DNA from: JAIVGV01 sp035295985
Lineage (GTDB): Bacteria > Acidobacteriota > Blastocatellia > Pyrinomonadales > Pyrinomonadaceae
Length of the DNA stretch: 14,511 nucleotides
Reading direction: 5' to 3'
Assembly (NCBI GenBank): GCA_035295985.1
Contig: DATHBT010000132.1
Location: 1 to 14,511 of the forward strand
Shown: positions 1 to 7,946 of the stretch, piece after piece
Numbering within the stretch: the stretch's first letter is position 1
Layout: each line of letters starts with the position of its first letter
The notes under the pieces: model-generated
The model's database searches: none
What the model was told of the DNA's origin: nothing
The model's input: only the letters and a program-made list of their open reading frames with translations
Position numbers and translations under genes: made by a program

Positions 1-1118
1 ATGAGTTTTAAGAGGCGCGGGTGGCGCTCGGCCGCCCGGCGCGCGGCGGAGCGGACGCCCCGCGAGGTGAGCGCGAGCAGCCCCGCGCCCGCCCAGAAGA
101 TCATCCCGGCCTTGCGGACGAGTCCGAGCGTGACGCCCGTCGCGGCGGCGAAGCCGAGGGTGCGCAGGATCAGTTCCGTCCCGCCTTCGTAAACGCCGAT
201 TGTTCCGGGCACGAAAGCGAACATGAAGTTGATCACCTTCGTCAACGACTCGATGATGAAAGGCGCGCTCGCGGCCGGGCGGAAGCCGAGCATGCGCAGC
301 GTCAGATAGACTTCGAGCACGCTGGAGACGTGCGCGAGCAGGTCGAGGCCGACGATTGAGAAGAAGGCGCGGCGGCGCGTCTGGTAGAAGTCGTAAACGT
401 TCGACTCGACGCGGTGGATGTGCTCGTCGCGCTTGCGCAGAAACCGGGGCTCCCAGCCGCGGCGCGAGAGCGTTTCGAGCAGCCACGAGACCGGCTTCAC
501 GCGCCGCGAGACGGCGAGCGCGACGACGGCGAGCGCGGCGACGGCGCAGGCCGCAATGAAGAGCAGCGAATAGTGGGCCGCGTCCGGCAGATCGTAGGCC
601 GACATCATCACGACCGTGCCGCTCAGGATGAAGAGCACGACCGAGACGTTGTAGAGCAGGTTATCAACGACCAGCGCCTGTACGCCCGTCTCCAAAGGCA
701 CGCGCTTCTTCAGGAGCGCGGCCTTCGTCGCCTCGCCCAGCAGCGGGCCGGTGAAGGTGAGGAAGGTGACGGCCTCGCCGCCGAGTCGCGCTGAGAAAGC
801 CTGCCAGACGGTGACGTTGCGATGCTCGGAGGGTACGGCCGTCCGCATCGCCAGGGAACGCAGGAGGTGGCGCAGGCCGCTGACCCCAACGAGCAGGAAG
901 AGGCCGAAGCCGATCTGCGCGAGCGCGTCGAAGACAGGTTGCAGGCCGACGCGGTTGAGGACGAAGACGAGCAGGCCGAGGCCGAGCAGGAAGGCGACGG
1001 CCTGCAACCCGAAAAGCGACCGGCGCGCGCCCTTGCCTCCGCGCGCGTCGGCCGCGTCTATTTCGGCCGCGCCTGGCAGCCCCGCTCGATCTTTCAGTCC
1101 CTCGCCTGCCGAACTCAA
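1..1118 (-). CDS. Flippase-like integral membrane protein, LPG synthase TM region / UPF0104 family (3' end outside window)
   Basis: Polytopic inner-membrane protein of the family that includes the flippase half of MprF and the hopanoid-associated protein HpnL; members are thought to move or bind lipids across the membrane. Translating the minus strand gives 372 codons open to the window edge. A charged N-terminus of about 32 residues precedes a first membrane segment (FLLGLGLLVFVL), followed by several more hydrophobic segments. The family hallmark is clear near the C-terminus: an IES helix, then FVPGTIGVYEGG. The start chosen is TTG at 1118, which overlaps the stop of the upstream gene as TTGA and has a GGAGG seven bases upstream; no ATG lies in frame for at least 60 bases upstream. 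The overlap indicates translational coupling with the phosphatase-superfamily gene, so the two products may act on the same lipid-linked substrate (inference). The visible length is close to the family's usual 320-380 residues, so little is probably missing. The family call is secure; the transported lipid is unknown. Confidence 0.88.
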   Translation of the reverse strand, partial: MSSAGEGLKDRAGLPGAAEIDAADARGGKGARRSLFGLQAVAFLLGLGLLVFVLNRVGLQPVFDALAQIGFGLFLLVGVSGLRHLLRSLAMRTAVPSEHRNVTVWQAFSARLGGEAVTFLTFTGPLLGEATKAALLKKRVPLETGVQALVVDNLLYNVSVVLFILSGTVVMMSAYDLPDAAHYSLLFIAACAVAALAVVALAVSRRVKPVSWLLETLSRRGWEPRFLRKRDEHIHRVESNVYDFYQTRRRAFFSIVGLDLLAHVSSVLEVYLTLRMLGFRPAASAPFIIESLTKVINFMFAFVPGTIGVYEGGTELILRTLGFAAATGVTLGLVRKAGMIFWAGAGLLALTSRGVRSAARRAAERHPRLLKL

Positions 1119-3766
1119 GGCTCGTCCTCCGTCCTCTTGCCGCTGGAGGATTCCGCTATTGCGGGGGAAGGTTTTTCGGGGGCGAACAGCTCGCGTATGA
1201 CGCGGCCGGGGAACTGCGAGGTCGGCGACGGTGCGAGGCCCACGGGCCGCGCGCCTTCGGGGCGGGGGAGGCGGCCGGTCAAGGTTAATACGGTCGGGAC
1301 GAAACTCAAACTGTCGTAAGGCTCGTCTATGACGAGGCCGCGCGGGACGCCCGTGGCCTCGCCGCCCGCGAACATCAGCGCCGAGTGGGTGGAGACGCGG
1401 AAGAAGGAGCCGTGGTTGCCGCCGGGGTTGAAGCCGCGCACGTCGAAGTTCCAGTGATCGGAGGCTACCAGCAGCAGGTCTGTCTCGACGAGCGCGCGCT
1501 GCCGGCGGCGCAGCCTGCGAATCAACCGCTCGTCCTCCGTGAGGCCCGGCACGTCCGGCTCTGTCGCCGGCGTCAAATGCCTGGCGAACTGCTCCTGCAA
1601 TCCGACGACGCCGTTCGAGTACCGGGTCAGGTGCAGCGCGCGCAGCCACTCCACGTCCGTGTGCCAGCCCGACAGCCACTCCTCGCGCGACGCGCCCGCC
1701 GGGAGTCGCAGCTTGTTGTCCTCCCAGATTTCGAGCGGCAGCCCCGCCTGCCACGGGACGCGGCGGAAGCGCGTTAAGCCGTCCGCGCCCTGCGCGAGTT
1801 CCGCGACGGGAAGATAGCGGATGAGGAGGCGTCCGCCGCGGGCGCGGCGCGAAAGTATCAGGGCTTGCTTGTCTGTGCCGCGGTAGAGCCAGACGACCTC
1901 GTCGGCCCGCAAATCCTCCGCGCCCGACACGGGCATCGACTCGGCCGGCACGCGTACGGCGACGAAGTCCACCGGCCGGTTGGCGACGCCCGGCTGGACG
2001 TTGTTGCGGACGGTCGTCCCGCGCAGCAGCTCGAAGTAGTTGACGCGGCGGAAGCTACGCCTGAGATCGAGCGACCCGTCCGCGGCGAGGGCCAGCCCGC
2101 CCCCAGCCGGGCCGGCGACGTAGGATTGAAGCTCGGCGATTGTGTTCGACTCGCCCATCGTGCCGCGCGCGATTAGGTCGGGGATGCGGAGTCCCGCGGG
2201 GTCGAACGACTCGCGCCGGAGCGCGAGCAGGTTCGAGAGCGTGCGCGCGTACTCGGTGTACTTGCGCACGTCCGTCTCCCATGAGTCGATCTGCGCGAAC
2301 AACCTCCGGGCGGCCTGATCGCGGCCGGCGTCGGCGTCGGCCTTCGTCCACTTCTTCGGCATCGCCGCGTGGACTGTGCGCTGCTTCTCGATCAGGCGTT
2401 CCAGGGCCGACAGCTCCTCCCGCAGCTCCGCGACGAGGCGCGACCAGTCGGCCCGGCGCGCGTCGAGCGTGGCGAAGAAGGCGTCGGTCGCGGCGGGGCG
2501 GAGCTGCGGGGCGAGCCGCTTGTCCTGAAGTTGTTGGAGCAGTACGTGGAGCGTGTTCAGGTCTGAGTCGCGGACGTGGACGGCGCAGCGCTCGTTGCCG
2601 TCGAAGTCCACCAGCGCCGTAGGGTAGTCGGTGCTCTGGCCCTTCAGGTAAAGACTCTCGTCGGTCGTCGTGTGGATGAGCGGGACGAGGGGGTAGAAAC
2701 CTTTGACCGCGTAGTCGTTCAGGAGCCGCCGCTTCGTGACGACGTGGTGGCCGCCGCCGGCCGCGCTCGCCAGGAGCTTGACGACGTTGAAGCCCTGGCT
2801 GTAAACGCGCTCGTCCGTGTTCGTGCCGTGATCGGAGACGAGGACGAGCGCGGTCTCCGCGGCGAGCGGGCTTCGCTGGATGGCCGTCCAGAGGCGGCCG
2901 ACCGTGGCGTCCAGCTCGCGCAGGGCGGCGAGGTGCGTGGCGCGGTCGCGGTTGTGGTGCGCGGCGTGGTCGAAGTCGGTCGTGTAGAAGTCGAGGTAGC
3001 GGACGCGCGGGTCGGAGAGCTTGGCGACGACCTCGCGCTCAAGCTGCTCCATCAGGATGGCGCGCGAGTCGAACTCGGTGAGCCACTCGTCGAACAGCTC
3101 GCGCTTCGTGCGCGTCGTGACGCGGTTCTTGAGGCTCCGCTCCAGCGTCGTCCAGCGCGCGCCGCGCTGGTAGAGCTGGAAGCTGATGTGCCGCTCGTCG
3201 TAAGGGTAGGCGTCGTAGAGCAGCGGCACGCCCAGCTCGTCGAGCAGCTCCGCGCCCGGCATGTCAACGCGGACGCGGCCCAGGTGGCCGAGCCAGAAGG
3301 GAATAAAATTGAGATAGTCGTAGGAGTGCAGGGTCAGGCGGTCGAACTCGACGTTGGCCTTGATCTGGAGGTGATGCCCCGTGTCGAGCATCGACCACGA
3401 AGGCCCCGAAAGACTCATGCCGCGCACGTAGAAGTTCGCGGCGCGCGTGCCGCGCTCGTAGAAGACGTGACGGAACCACGGCAGCACGCTCTTGCCCGTG
3501 CGCGGATCGCGCTCGTCGATGAAGCGATCAACCTGCGCCTGCGACAGCCCGTCAACCTTGAGGACGACGAGGCGTTTCGCCTGCGCGCGGACGGGGAGTG
3601 AAAAAAGTAGAAGGCAGAAGGCAGAAGGCAGAAGGCAGACAAAACGAAAGACGAGGCTAAAGGCGGCGGACGACCGGGCCACGTCCGCAACCGAGGTGAA
3701 AGCGGCTGACGCACGCAGGGCAAGCTCCCTGGCTTCCTTCTGCCTTCTGCCTTCTGCCTTCTGCAT
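1115..3766 (-). CDS. Secreted alkaline-phosphatase-superfamily phosphodiesterase/phosphatase with a very long internal insertion
   Basis: Probable metal-dependent phosphoester hydrolase or head-group transferase acting outside the inner membrane. Visible superfamily motifs in the 883 residues: metal ligand Asp72 in VLKVDGLS; SLSGPSWSMLDTG, where Ser120 aligns with the nucleophilic Thr of nucleotide pyrophosphatases; DHAAHH giving Asp266 and His270; VSDHG giving Asp312-His313; and a C-terminal NHG giving His785. About 450 residues, including a charged helical/coiled-coil part at roughly 435-520, separate SDHG from the final His, where relatives have far fewer. A second SDH (Asp770-His771) lies just before NHG. 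The C-terminal SFVPTVLTLTG resembles the end of the superfamily fold. The signal peptide core (CLLPSAFCLLLF) precedes a probable cleavage near VRA-QA. The start taken is ATG 3766, 12 bases after the upstream stop; an in-frame GTG at residue 29 would give a more usual signal peptide. Both ends of the N-terminal segment are built from inverted heptad repeats. Superfamily is secure, substrate unknown. Confidence 0.87.
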   Translation of the reverse strand: MQKAEGRRQKEARELALRASAAFTSVADVARSSAAFSLVFRFVCLLPSAFCLLLFSLPVRAQAKRLVVLKVDGLSQAQVDRFIDERDPRTGKSVLPWFRHVFYERGTRAANFYVRGMSLSGPSWSMLDTGHHLQIKANVEFDRLTLHSYDYLNFIPFWLGHLGRVRVDMPGAELLDELGVPLLYDAYPYDERHISFQLYQRGARWTTLERSLKNRVTTRTKRELFDEWLTEFDSRAILMEQLEREVVAKLSDPRVRYLDFYTTDFDHAAHHNRDRATHLAALRELDATVGRLWTAIQRSPLAAETALVLVSDHGTNTDERVYSQGFNVVKLLASAAGGGHHVVTKRRLLNDYAVKGFYPLVPLIHTTTDESLYLKGQSTDYPTALVDFDGNERCAVHVRDSDLNTLHVLLQQLQDKRLAPQLRPAATDAFFATLDARRADWSRLVAELREELSALERLIEKQRTVHAAMPKKWTKADADAGRDQAARRLFAQIDSWETDVRKYTEYARTLSNLLALRRESFDPAGLRIPDLIARGTMGESNTIAELQSYVAGPAGGGLALAADGSLDLRRSFRRVNYFELLRGTTVRNNVQPGVANRPVDFVAVRVPAESMPVSGAEDLRADEVVWLYRGTDKQALILSRRARGGRLLIRYLPVAELAQGADGLTRFRRVPWQAGLPLEIWEDNKLRLPAGASREEWLSGWHTDVEWLRALHLTRYSNGVVGLQEQFARHLTPATEPDVPGLTEDERLIRRLRRRQRALVETDLLLVASDHWNFDVRGFNPGGNHGSFFRVSTHSALMFAGGEATGVPRGLVIDEPYDSLSFVPTVLTLTGRLPRPEGARPVGLAPSPTSQFPGRVIRELFAPEKPSPAIAESSSGKRTEDEP
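3609..3638. repeat. Heptanucleotide tandem array, left arm (AGAAGGC x4)
   Basis: Four perfect tandem copies of the 7-mer AGAAGGC (3609-3636) plus two further bases. On the minus strand it reads as CTTCTGC-type units and lies inside the phosphatase-like gene, where it encodes the hydrophobic CLLPSAFC part of the signal peptide. It is the inverted counterpart of the array at 3737-3778. Heptanucleotide short tandem repeats of this general kind (STRRs) are known from cyanobacterial genomes; whether this one belongs to a named family is not known to me. Confidence 0.9.
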
Positions 3767-3778
3767 CCTGCCTTCCGC
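3737..3778. repeat. Heptanucleotide tandem array, right arm (CTTCTGC x4 plus two decayed units)
   Basis: Four perfect CTTCTGC units (3737-3764) followed by two degenerate units (3765-3771 and 3772-3778). The unit is the exact reverse complement of the one in the left array (3609-3638), so the two arrays form an inverted pair around about 98 bases. The decayed end directly abuts the stop codon (3779-3781) of the upstream minus-strand gene, fills the whole intergenic gap, and contains the ATG at 3766 and the QKAEGRRQK codons of the phosphatase-like gene. Confidence 0.9.
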
Positions 3779-5863
3779 CTACTCGTGGCCGCCGATGGTC
3801 GAGATGATCTGCGCGTCCTTCGGCGAGATGCGCTGCTCCTCGCGGGCGGCGCGGCGCAGGTAGTCGGCCGAGAGCGTGCGCCACACGTCGCCCGCAGCCT
3901 CGTCGCGGAAGATGCGGACGAGCGAGTTCTTGGCCGTCTCGTTGTTGATGCGGTAGAGGCCGCTCAGGCACAGGCGGCGCGACTCCTCGTCCTCCGTGCG
4001 CGCGAAGATGCGCGCGACCGCGGCGGCCGTCGCGCCGTCGGCGCGCTCGCCGTGCTCCGCCACGTAGCGGAGCGAGCGGCGCACCTCCTCGATGTCCCAC
4101 TCGACCTCCACGCGCGAGGCGGTCTTAGCCACCTCGCGGAGCAGGCGGCGGTGGCGCGCGAGCCGTCGCTCGGCGTCGAGTTCGGCGACCTGCTCTGCGG
4201 GTGCGACATCCTCGCGGTGCGTGTAGAGGCCGAAGCTGAGGGTGTTCGCTAAGCGGAAGAGAACGCGCGAGGCGCGGCCGTGGCGCGCGGGCACGAGCTC
4301 GGCGCGCCGGTCGCGGTCGAGCCGCGCGGAGAGGCCGCCCGGCCGGCGGGCGTATTCGAGGAGCGCGGCGTACTGCTCACGCGCGAGCCTCGCCTCGGCC
4401 GCGCCGCCGTTCTCCAGGGGGTTGAGCGAGACGTGTTCGAGCTGCCGGCCGATCTGTTCGCGCAGGCCGGGATCGAGCGAGGCGTCGAGCGAGAGCAGGA
4501 GTTTCAGTTGCGAGTAGGCGCGCAGGCGCGAGGGCTGGTTCACGTCCATGCCGCGCCGCTCCGTCATCCAGTCATAGACGGCGCGGCCGAGCGTGTGGGC
4601 GAGGCCGAGGCGCGACGCGGAGAAGAGGGTCGAGGTCACGTCCTTGAGCGCGCGGCGCGACACCTCGCGCCCCTTCGGGTTGAGCGTGTCGCGGAAATCG
4701 ACGAGAAGGGCGGGCACGCGCGGGTGATCGAGGCCGTAGAGGGCGAGCGGGATCATCTCGGCGCGCCGCGCGCCGGGCGCATCTTCGGCGACGCGGCGGT
4801 TCTCGGAGTCGAAGAATCGCTCCTCCGTGTAGCCGCGCCAGTCGCGCAGGCGGCGGTCGCCCCAGGGGCTGTCGATGTTGAGGAAGCGTTTGTCGAACTT
4901 GCGCGCCGGCGCAGCCGTCAAGTCCTCGCGCGTCGTCCAGAGTAAGGCGTGCGTGGCCGCGCCGTCGGGCATGGTCAGCGGCTCGAAGTGGAGGCCCTCG
5001 GCCTCGGCGCGCTGGCGCAGCATCTCCCAGTTGTGGCCGCGCGTGTCCTCCCACTTCGTCGCCTCGCGCTCGTGGACGCGCCGCAGGTAGAGATCGTCGA
5101 TGAGGCCGCCGAGCGACTTCTGCGTGAGCGCGAGCCGCGCCTGAATCTCGCGCGTCTCCTGCGGAGTGAAGATCGGCTCCGCGCCTTCGCCCGCCTCGGC
5201 CTCGTAGATCGCGAGGACTGCGAGGGCGCGGATGACGTGCGCGCGGCGGTAGTCCTCGACGTTGCGACGGTACTGGCGCGAGGAGGCTTTGACTGCGACG
5301 CCCACCGGATCGATCAGGAGGAACTGGAGCGACGACCAGAAGACGTTCCGCCACGCGTCGCGCTCGGGCGCGGAGAGATCGAGGACGTGGGGCGGGACGC
5401 CTTCGGCCGCACGGCCGCGGCTCCCGACGCGCGTGTAGAGGAACGGCACGGCCGAGGCCGCGCGCTGCCGCGCGGAGGGGGCGGCGTAGGTGTGCGTCCA
5501 GACGTAGCGCAGCCGGTCGTTCTCGCGATCCGCGTCGCCGAGCGTGTCGCGCAGGATGCTGACGAGCGGCAGCTCCCGCGCATTACCTGCGTGTGCATCG
5601 TTCGGCCCGGAGGCAGCGCCCGACTCGCCGAAGATGGTCAGAAGTTCCGCCCCGCCGCCGTCGACCTGTGTGCGTTCGAGACGGAAGAGCGAGCGCACGG
5701 CCGGTGCTCCGTTGGCGCGGACTTCGGCGGCCGGGGTAGGGCCTTCGGCGGCGGGGGTTGACTGCGCGCGCGCCGGCAGCGCGCAGAGCTGTGCGAAGAG
5801 GAGCAGCGCGAGGAGCGCGCGCGTCGGGGCGTCGGTAAATTTGCCGGCGGGTCGCCTGTTCAT
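3779..5863 (-). CDS. Secreted protein of unknown function with HEAT-like C-terminal helices
   Basis: I do not recognise the family. From ATG 5863 the product is 694 residues and begins with a textbook signal peptide: basic MNRRPAGK, hydrophobic core ALLALLLFAQLCAL, cleavage at about ARA-Q (residue 33). A GTG-initiated extension to 6022 is open but would bury the signal peptide 53 residues in, so I prefer the internal ATG, although its Shine-Dalgarno site is weak. The mature protein has no obvious further membrane segment, is rich in Arg and Glu, and looks mostly alpha-helical. The last 130 or so residues show helix pairs with HEAT-like spacing (for example DEESRRLCLSGLYRINNETA). No catalytic motif is evident. 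It lies 12 bases upstream of the phosphatase-like gene on the same strand and is very likely co-transcribed and functionally linked, perhaps as a periplasmic partner or scaffold (inference). Confidence 0.8.
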   Translation of the reverse strand: MNRRPAGKFTDAPTRALLALLLFAQLCALPARAQSTPAAEGPTPAAEVRANGAPAVRSLFRLERTQVDGGGAELLTIFGESGAASGPNDAHAGNARELPLVSILRDTLGDADRENDRLRYVWTHTYAAPSARQRAASAVPFLYTRVGSRGRAAEGVPPHVLDLSAPERDAWRNVFWSSLQFLLIDPVGVAVKASSRQYRRNVEDYRRAHVIRALAVLAIYEAEAGEGAEPIFTPQETREIQARLALTQKSLGGLIDDLYLRRVHEREATKWEDTRGHNWEMLRQRAEAEGLHFEPLTMPDGAATHALLWTTREDLTAAPARKFDKRFLNIDSPWGDRRLRDWRGYTEERFFDSENRRVAEDAPGARRAEMIPLALYGLDHPRVPALLVDFRDTLNPKGREVSRRALKDVTSTLFSASRLGLAHTLGRAVYDWMTERRGMDVNQPSRLRAYSQLKLLLSLDASLDPGLREQIGRQLEHVSLNPLENGGAAEARLAREQYAALLEYARRPGGLSARLDRDRRAELVPARHGRASRVLFRLANTLSFGLYTHREDVAPAEQVAELDAERRLARHRRLLREVAKTASRVEVEWDIEEVRRSLRYVAEHGERADGATAAAVARIFARTEDEESRRLCLSGLYRINNETAKNSLVRIFRDEAAGDVWRTLSADYLRRAAREEQRISPKDAQIISTIGGHE

Positions 5864-5985
5864 GCTCCGCGTCGCTCTCGTCACCCGTCTGTGTGCTCCG
5901 TGTGGAGCGGTTTTGTTGCGCCGCTCACCGCTCGCGCCGGCGAATTCAAAACTTGGAGACCCGGCTCGTTGCGTCTGGAACTCTT

Positions 5986-6031
5986 TTAGCAACACCCGTG
6001 CCGCGCGGCATCGAGCGTTCACGGTTGCTAA
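5986..6031. other. Inverted repeat in the leader between the glycosyltransferase and the unknown secreted protein
   Basis: The gap 5864-6123 (260 bases) holds no convincing gene. Its clearest structure is an inverted repeat: TTAGCAAC at 5986-5993 and GTTGCTAA at 6024-6031, perfect over 8 bases and extended by CCGTG/CACGG with a two-base bulge. There is no T-run on either side, so it is not a classical terminator. It lies upstream of ATG 5863 and could be an operator or leader hairpin; no good -35/-10 pair was found here. It spans the GTG at 6022, the only argument for the longer reading of the downstream gene. Confidence 0.35.
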
Positions 6032-6123
6032 GACGTTGCGGCCCGCCCGCGTGTTTCAGTCCCGCCGCGGCGTGATACTCGCTTGCGATGCCGCGCGCGA
6101 ACAGGGAAGTTGCCACCGAAAGC

Positions 6124-7827
6124 TCAGCGCCGCGCCGCCGTCTCGCGCAGGGCCGCGGCCGAAGGCTCGTCGAGCGCAAATATCCGGGCCGAAGGCACGC
6201 CGCCGAGTTGCAGCGTGGCGGCGGGCTGCGCAGTTGATTCGAGGGCGGCCGTGGCGGCCTCGTTGCTGAAGTAGCGGCGTCCGCGCGCTACAACGACGTG
6301 GTCGCCCGCGGAAAGCTCTCCGACAGCTTCCGGGTCGGAGAGCGAGACGTGTCGCAGGTCGTCGCGGCCCGCGCGGCGCGCGTAGAAGTCGAAGAGTTCG
6401 GGCGTCTCGGACGCGACCGCCGAGCCGGGCCTCGCCCGCGCTGCGATCAGGGCCGCCGCCCCCGGCGTGCTCGCGTCGTAGAACTCGTCGTGCGGGAAGT
6501 GGGAGCCTGCGCGGGCCTGCCCGCCGCCGAGCGCGTTCGTGTAGAGGCGGTAGTGCGGCGCGGCCGACGCCGAGGCGTAGGCCGAAGAGAGCACGACGAG
6601 GACGACGACGAGCGCGTGCGCGTAGCCTCGCGCGGCGTCGCTCGTAAAAAGCGCGGAGACGCGGCGCGCGACGTACTGGACGCCGAGCGAAGCCGTGATG
6701 ATTACTACGGGGAGCGCGAACGTGAAGTAGCGCGTGAACTTGCCGCCGAGCAGGGTGAAGGGGAAGAACCAGAAGAAGAGCCAGAAGATGACGAAGTAGC
6801 GGCCGTCGCCTAGCTTGCGGCGGAGGATCTGCGGCAGTCCGACGACGAACGCGGCGACGACGGCGAGCGGCAGCTTGAAGGCGATGAAGGCGTAGTAAAA
6901 ATACCAGGGCGATCCCTTCAGCCAGAGCGTCATCTGATTGCGGTAGAGCGCGCCCATGAACTCGTAGCTGTCGTGGCCGATGCGGTGCTCGCCCGCGAAG
7001 GTGCGCATCTCGCGCCACGTGCCCGGCAGCAGGATCGTCAAATTGCACAGGACGAAGGCCGCGCCCATGACGGCGAAGAAGGCGAGCCACTTCCGTTTGC
7101 CGAGACGCCAGCGCGTCGAAGGCGCGCCCTGGAAAATCCAGTAGTAGCTGGCGCTGATGGCGAAGAGGTGCGGGATGTACTTCGAGGCGAGCATCGCGCC
7201 GAACGAAGCCGCCGCGGCCCAGTAGTAGGCTTCGGGCCTTCGTTCGCCGGATTCCGCGACGCGCTGCCCGCGCAGCCAGAAGACGTTGGCGAGCAGGAAA
7301 AAGAAGAGGAAGAAGGAGTCCTCTTTGGCGATGCGGTTGAAGCCGATGGCGGCGGGGCCGAAGGCCCACAGGGCGGCGGCGGTCAGCGCGGCCGGCACGC
7401 CGAACAGCTCGGACACGATGAGGAAGATGAGCAGCGCGGAGAGCGCGCCGAGCAGCGCGCCCGGCAGGCGGAGCGCGGATTCGAGCGGCACTTGCAGCGA
7501 CGCGTTCGAGCGCGCTATCGAAGTTCCGTTCCACGCCTCCGAGGCGACGACGCTCGCGGTCAGCAGGGCCTTCATCAGCATCGGGTGCTCGCCGTTCGTC
7601 GGCGTCAGCCCGTGCGTGCGGTACTCCTGCACCGTCCGCAGCTTGTTCAGTTCGTCCTCGCTCAACCCTTCCGCGCCGAGGTTCGCGGCGCGGAAGCCGA
7701 AGCCGCCCGCCACGACGACGAACAGCACCGCTGCGACGAGCGCGCGGCTGAGCGCGCGGGCGGTCTGGCCCGTGAAAAGCTCGGGCCGGAGGCGCGCGGT
7801 CGTTACTGCTGCTGCGGAAGCTGACAA
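6124..7827 (-). CDS. GT39 / ArnT-like membrane glycosyltransferase (PMT family)
   Basis: Integral-membrane glycosyltransferase of the GT-C fold, which uses a polyprenyl-phosphate sugar donor on the outer face of the inner membrane. From TTG 7827 the product is 567 residues. After the first membrane segment (LVAAVLFVVVAGGFGF) comes the first outer loop with the acidic catalytic signature GLSEDE (residues about 55-59), then NGEHPMLM, equivalent to the HPPL-like motif of ArnT relatives. About ten more hydrophobic segments follow, and a soluble C-terminal region of about 130 residues. The frame is open to a TTG at 7884, but that codon has no ribosome site, whereas TTG 7827 follows a purine-rich GGGGAAGAGAG about six bases upstream; the start is therefore tentative. 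A candidate promoter and a terminator for the gene before it lie just upstream. The acceptor could be lipid, glycan or protein. Family secure, substrate unknown. Confidence 0.87.
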   Translation of the reverse strand: MSASAAAVTTARLRPELFTGQTARALSRALVAAVLFVVVAGGFGFRAANLGAEGLSEDELNKLRTVQEYRTHGLTPTNGEHPMLMKALLTASVVASEAWNGTSIARSNASLQVPLESALRLPGALLGALSALLIFLIVSELFGVPAALTAAALWAFGPAAIGFNRIAKEDSFFLFFFLLANVFWLRGQRVAESGERRPEAYYWAAAASFGAMLASKYIPHLFAISASYYWIFQGAPSTRWRLGKRKWLAFFAVMGAAFVLCNLTILLPGTWREMRTFAGEHRIGHDSYEFMGALYRNQMTLWLKGSPWYFYYAFIAFKLPLAVVAAFVVGLPQILRRKLGDGRYFVIFWLFFWFFPFTLLGGKFTRYFTFALPVVIITASLGVQYVARRVSALFTSDAARGYAHALVVVLVVLSSAYASASAAPHYRLYTNALGGGQARAGSHFPHDEFYDASTPGAAALIAARARPGSAVASETPELFDFYARRAGRDDLRHVSLSDPEAVGELSAGDHVVVARGRRYFSNEAATAALESTAQPAATLQLGGVPSARIFALDEPSAAALRETAARR

Positions 7828-7917
7828 ACTTTCTCTCTTCCCCTCAGACGGGAATTCGTCGCCGCTAACAAAGCCGACGCCCAAGGGCGCGGCCGTCGCG
7901 CGCCAACAAAAGTCGCA

Positions 7918-7946
7918 AGGGTAACTTGATCGCGATCACCTGTCAA
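7918..7946 (-). promoter_or_regulatory. Candidate sigma-70-type promoter with palindromic spacer
   Basis: On the minus strand a perfect TTGACA (7941-7946) is followed by a 17-base spacer and TACCCT (7918-7923, three of six consensus positions). The spacer contains TGATCGCGATCA (7927-7938), a perfect 12-base palindrome in the position where a repressor would block RNA polymerase. Transcription would start near 7911, some 80 bases before the favoured TTG start of the glycosyltransferase gene. The -35 box and spacing are strong; the -10 box is weak. Confidence 0.45.

Noticed and set aside
2576..3601. Long plus-strand open frame (341 codons) opposite the phosphatase-like gene
   Set aside because: Its composition (runs of Arg, Val, Ala, Glu) is that of an antisense shadow of a GC-rich gene; the minus strand carries recognisable catalytic motifs in the same bases.
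3609..3778. CRISPR-like repeats
   Set aside because: The units are seven bases, contiguous and without spacers, so this is a tandem repeat and not a CRISPR array.
5864..6022. N-terminal extension of the unknown secreted protein from GTG 6022
   Set aside because: It would place a clear signal peptide 53 residues inside the protein and crosses a hairpin; the ATG at 5863 fits better.
6056..7534. 492-codon minus-strand frame overlapping the glycosyltransferase gene
   Set aside because: It is an Arg/Ala-rich out-of-frame shadow; the other frame shows membrane helices and GT39 motifs.
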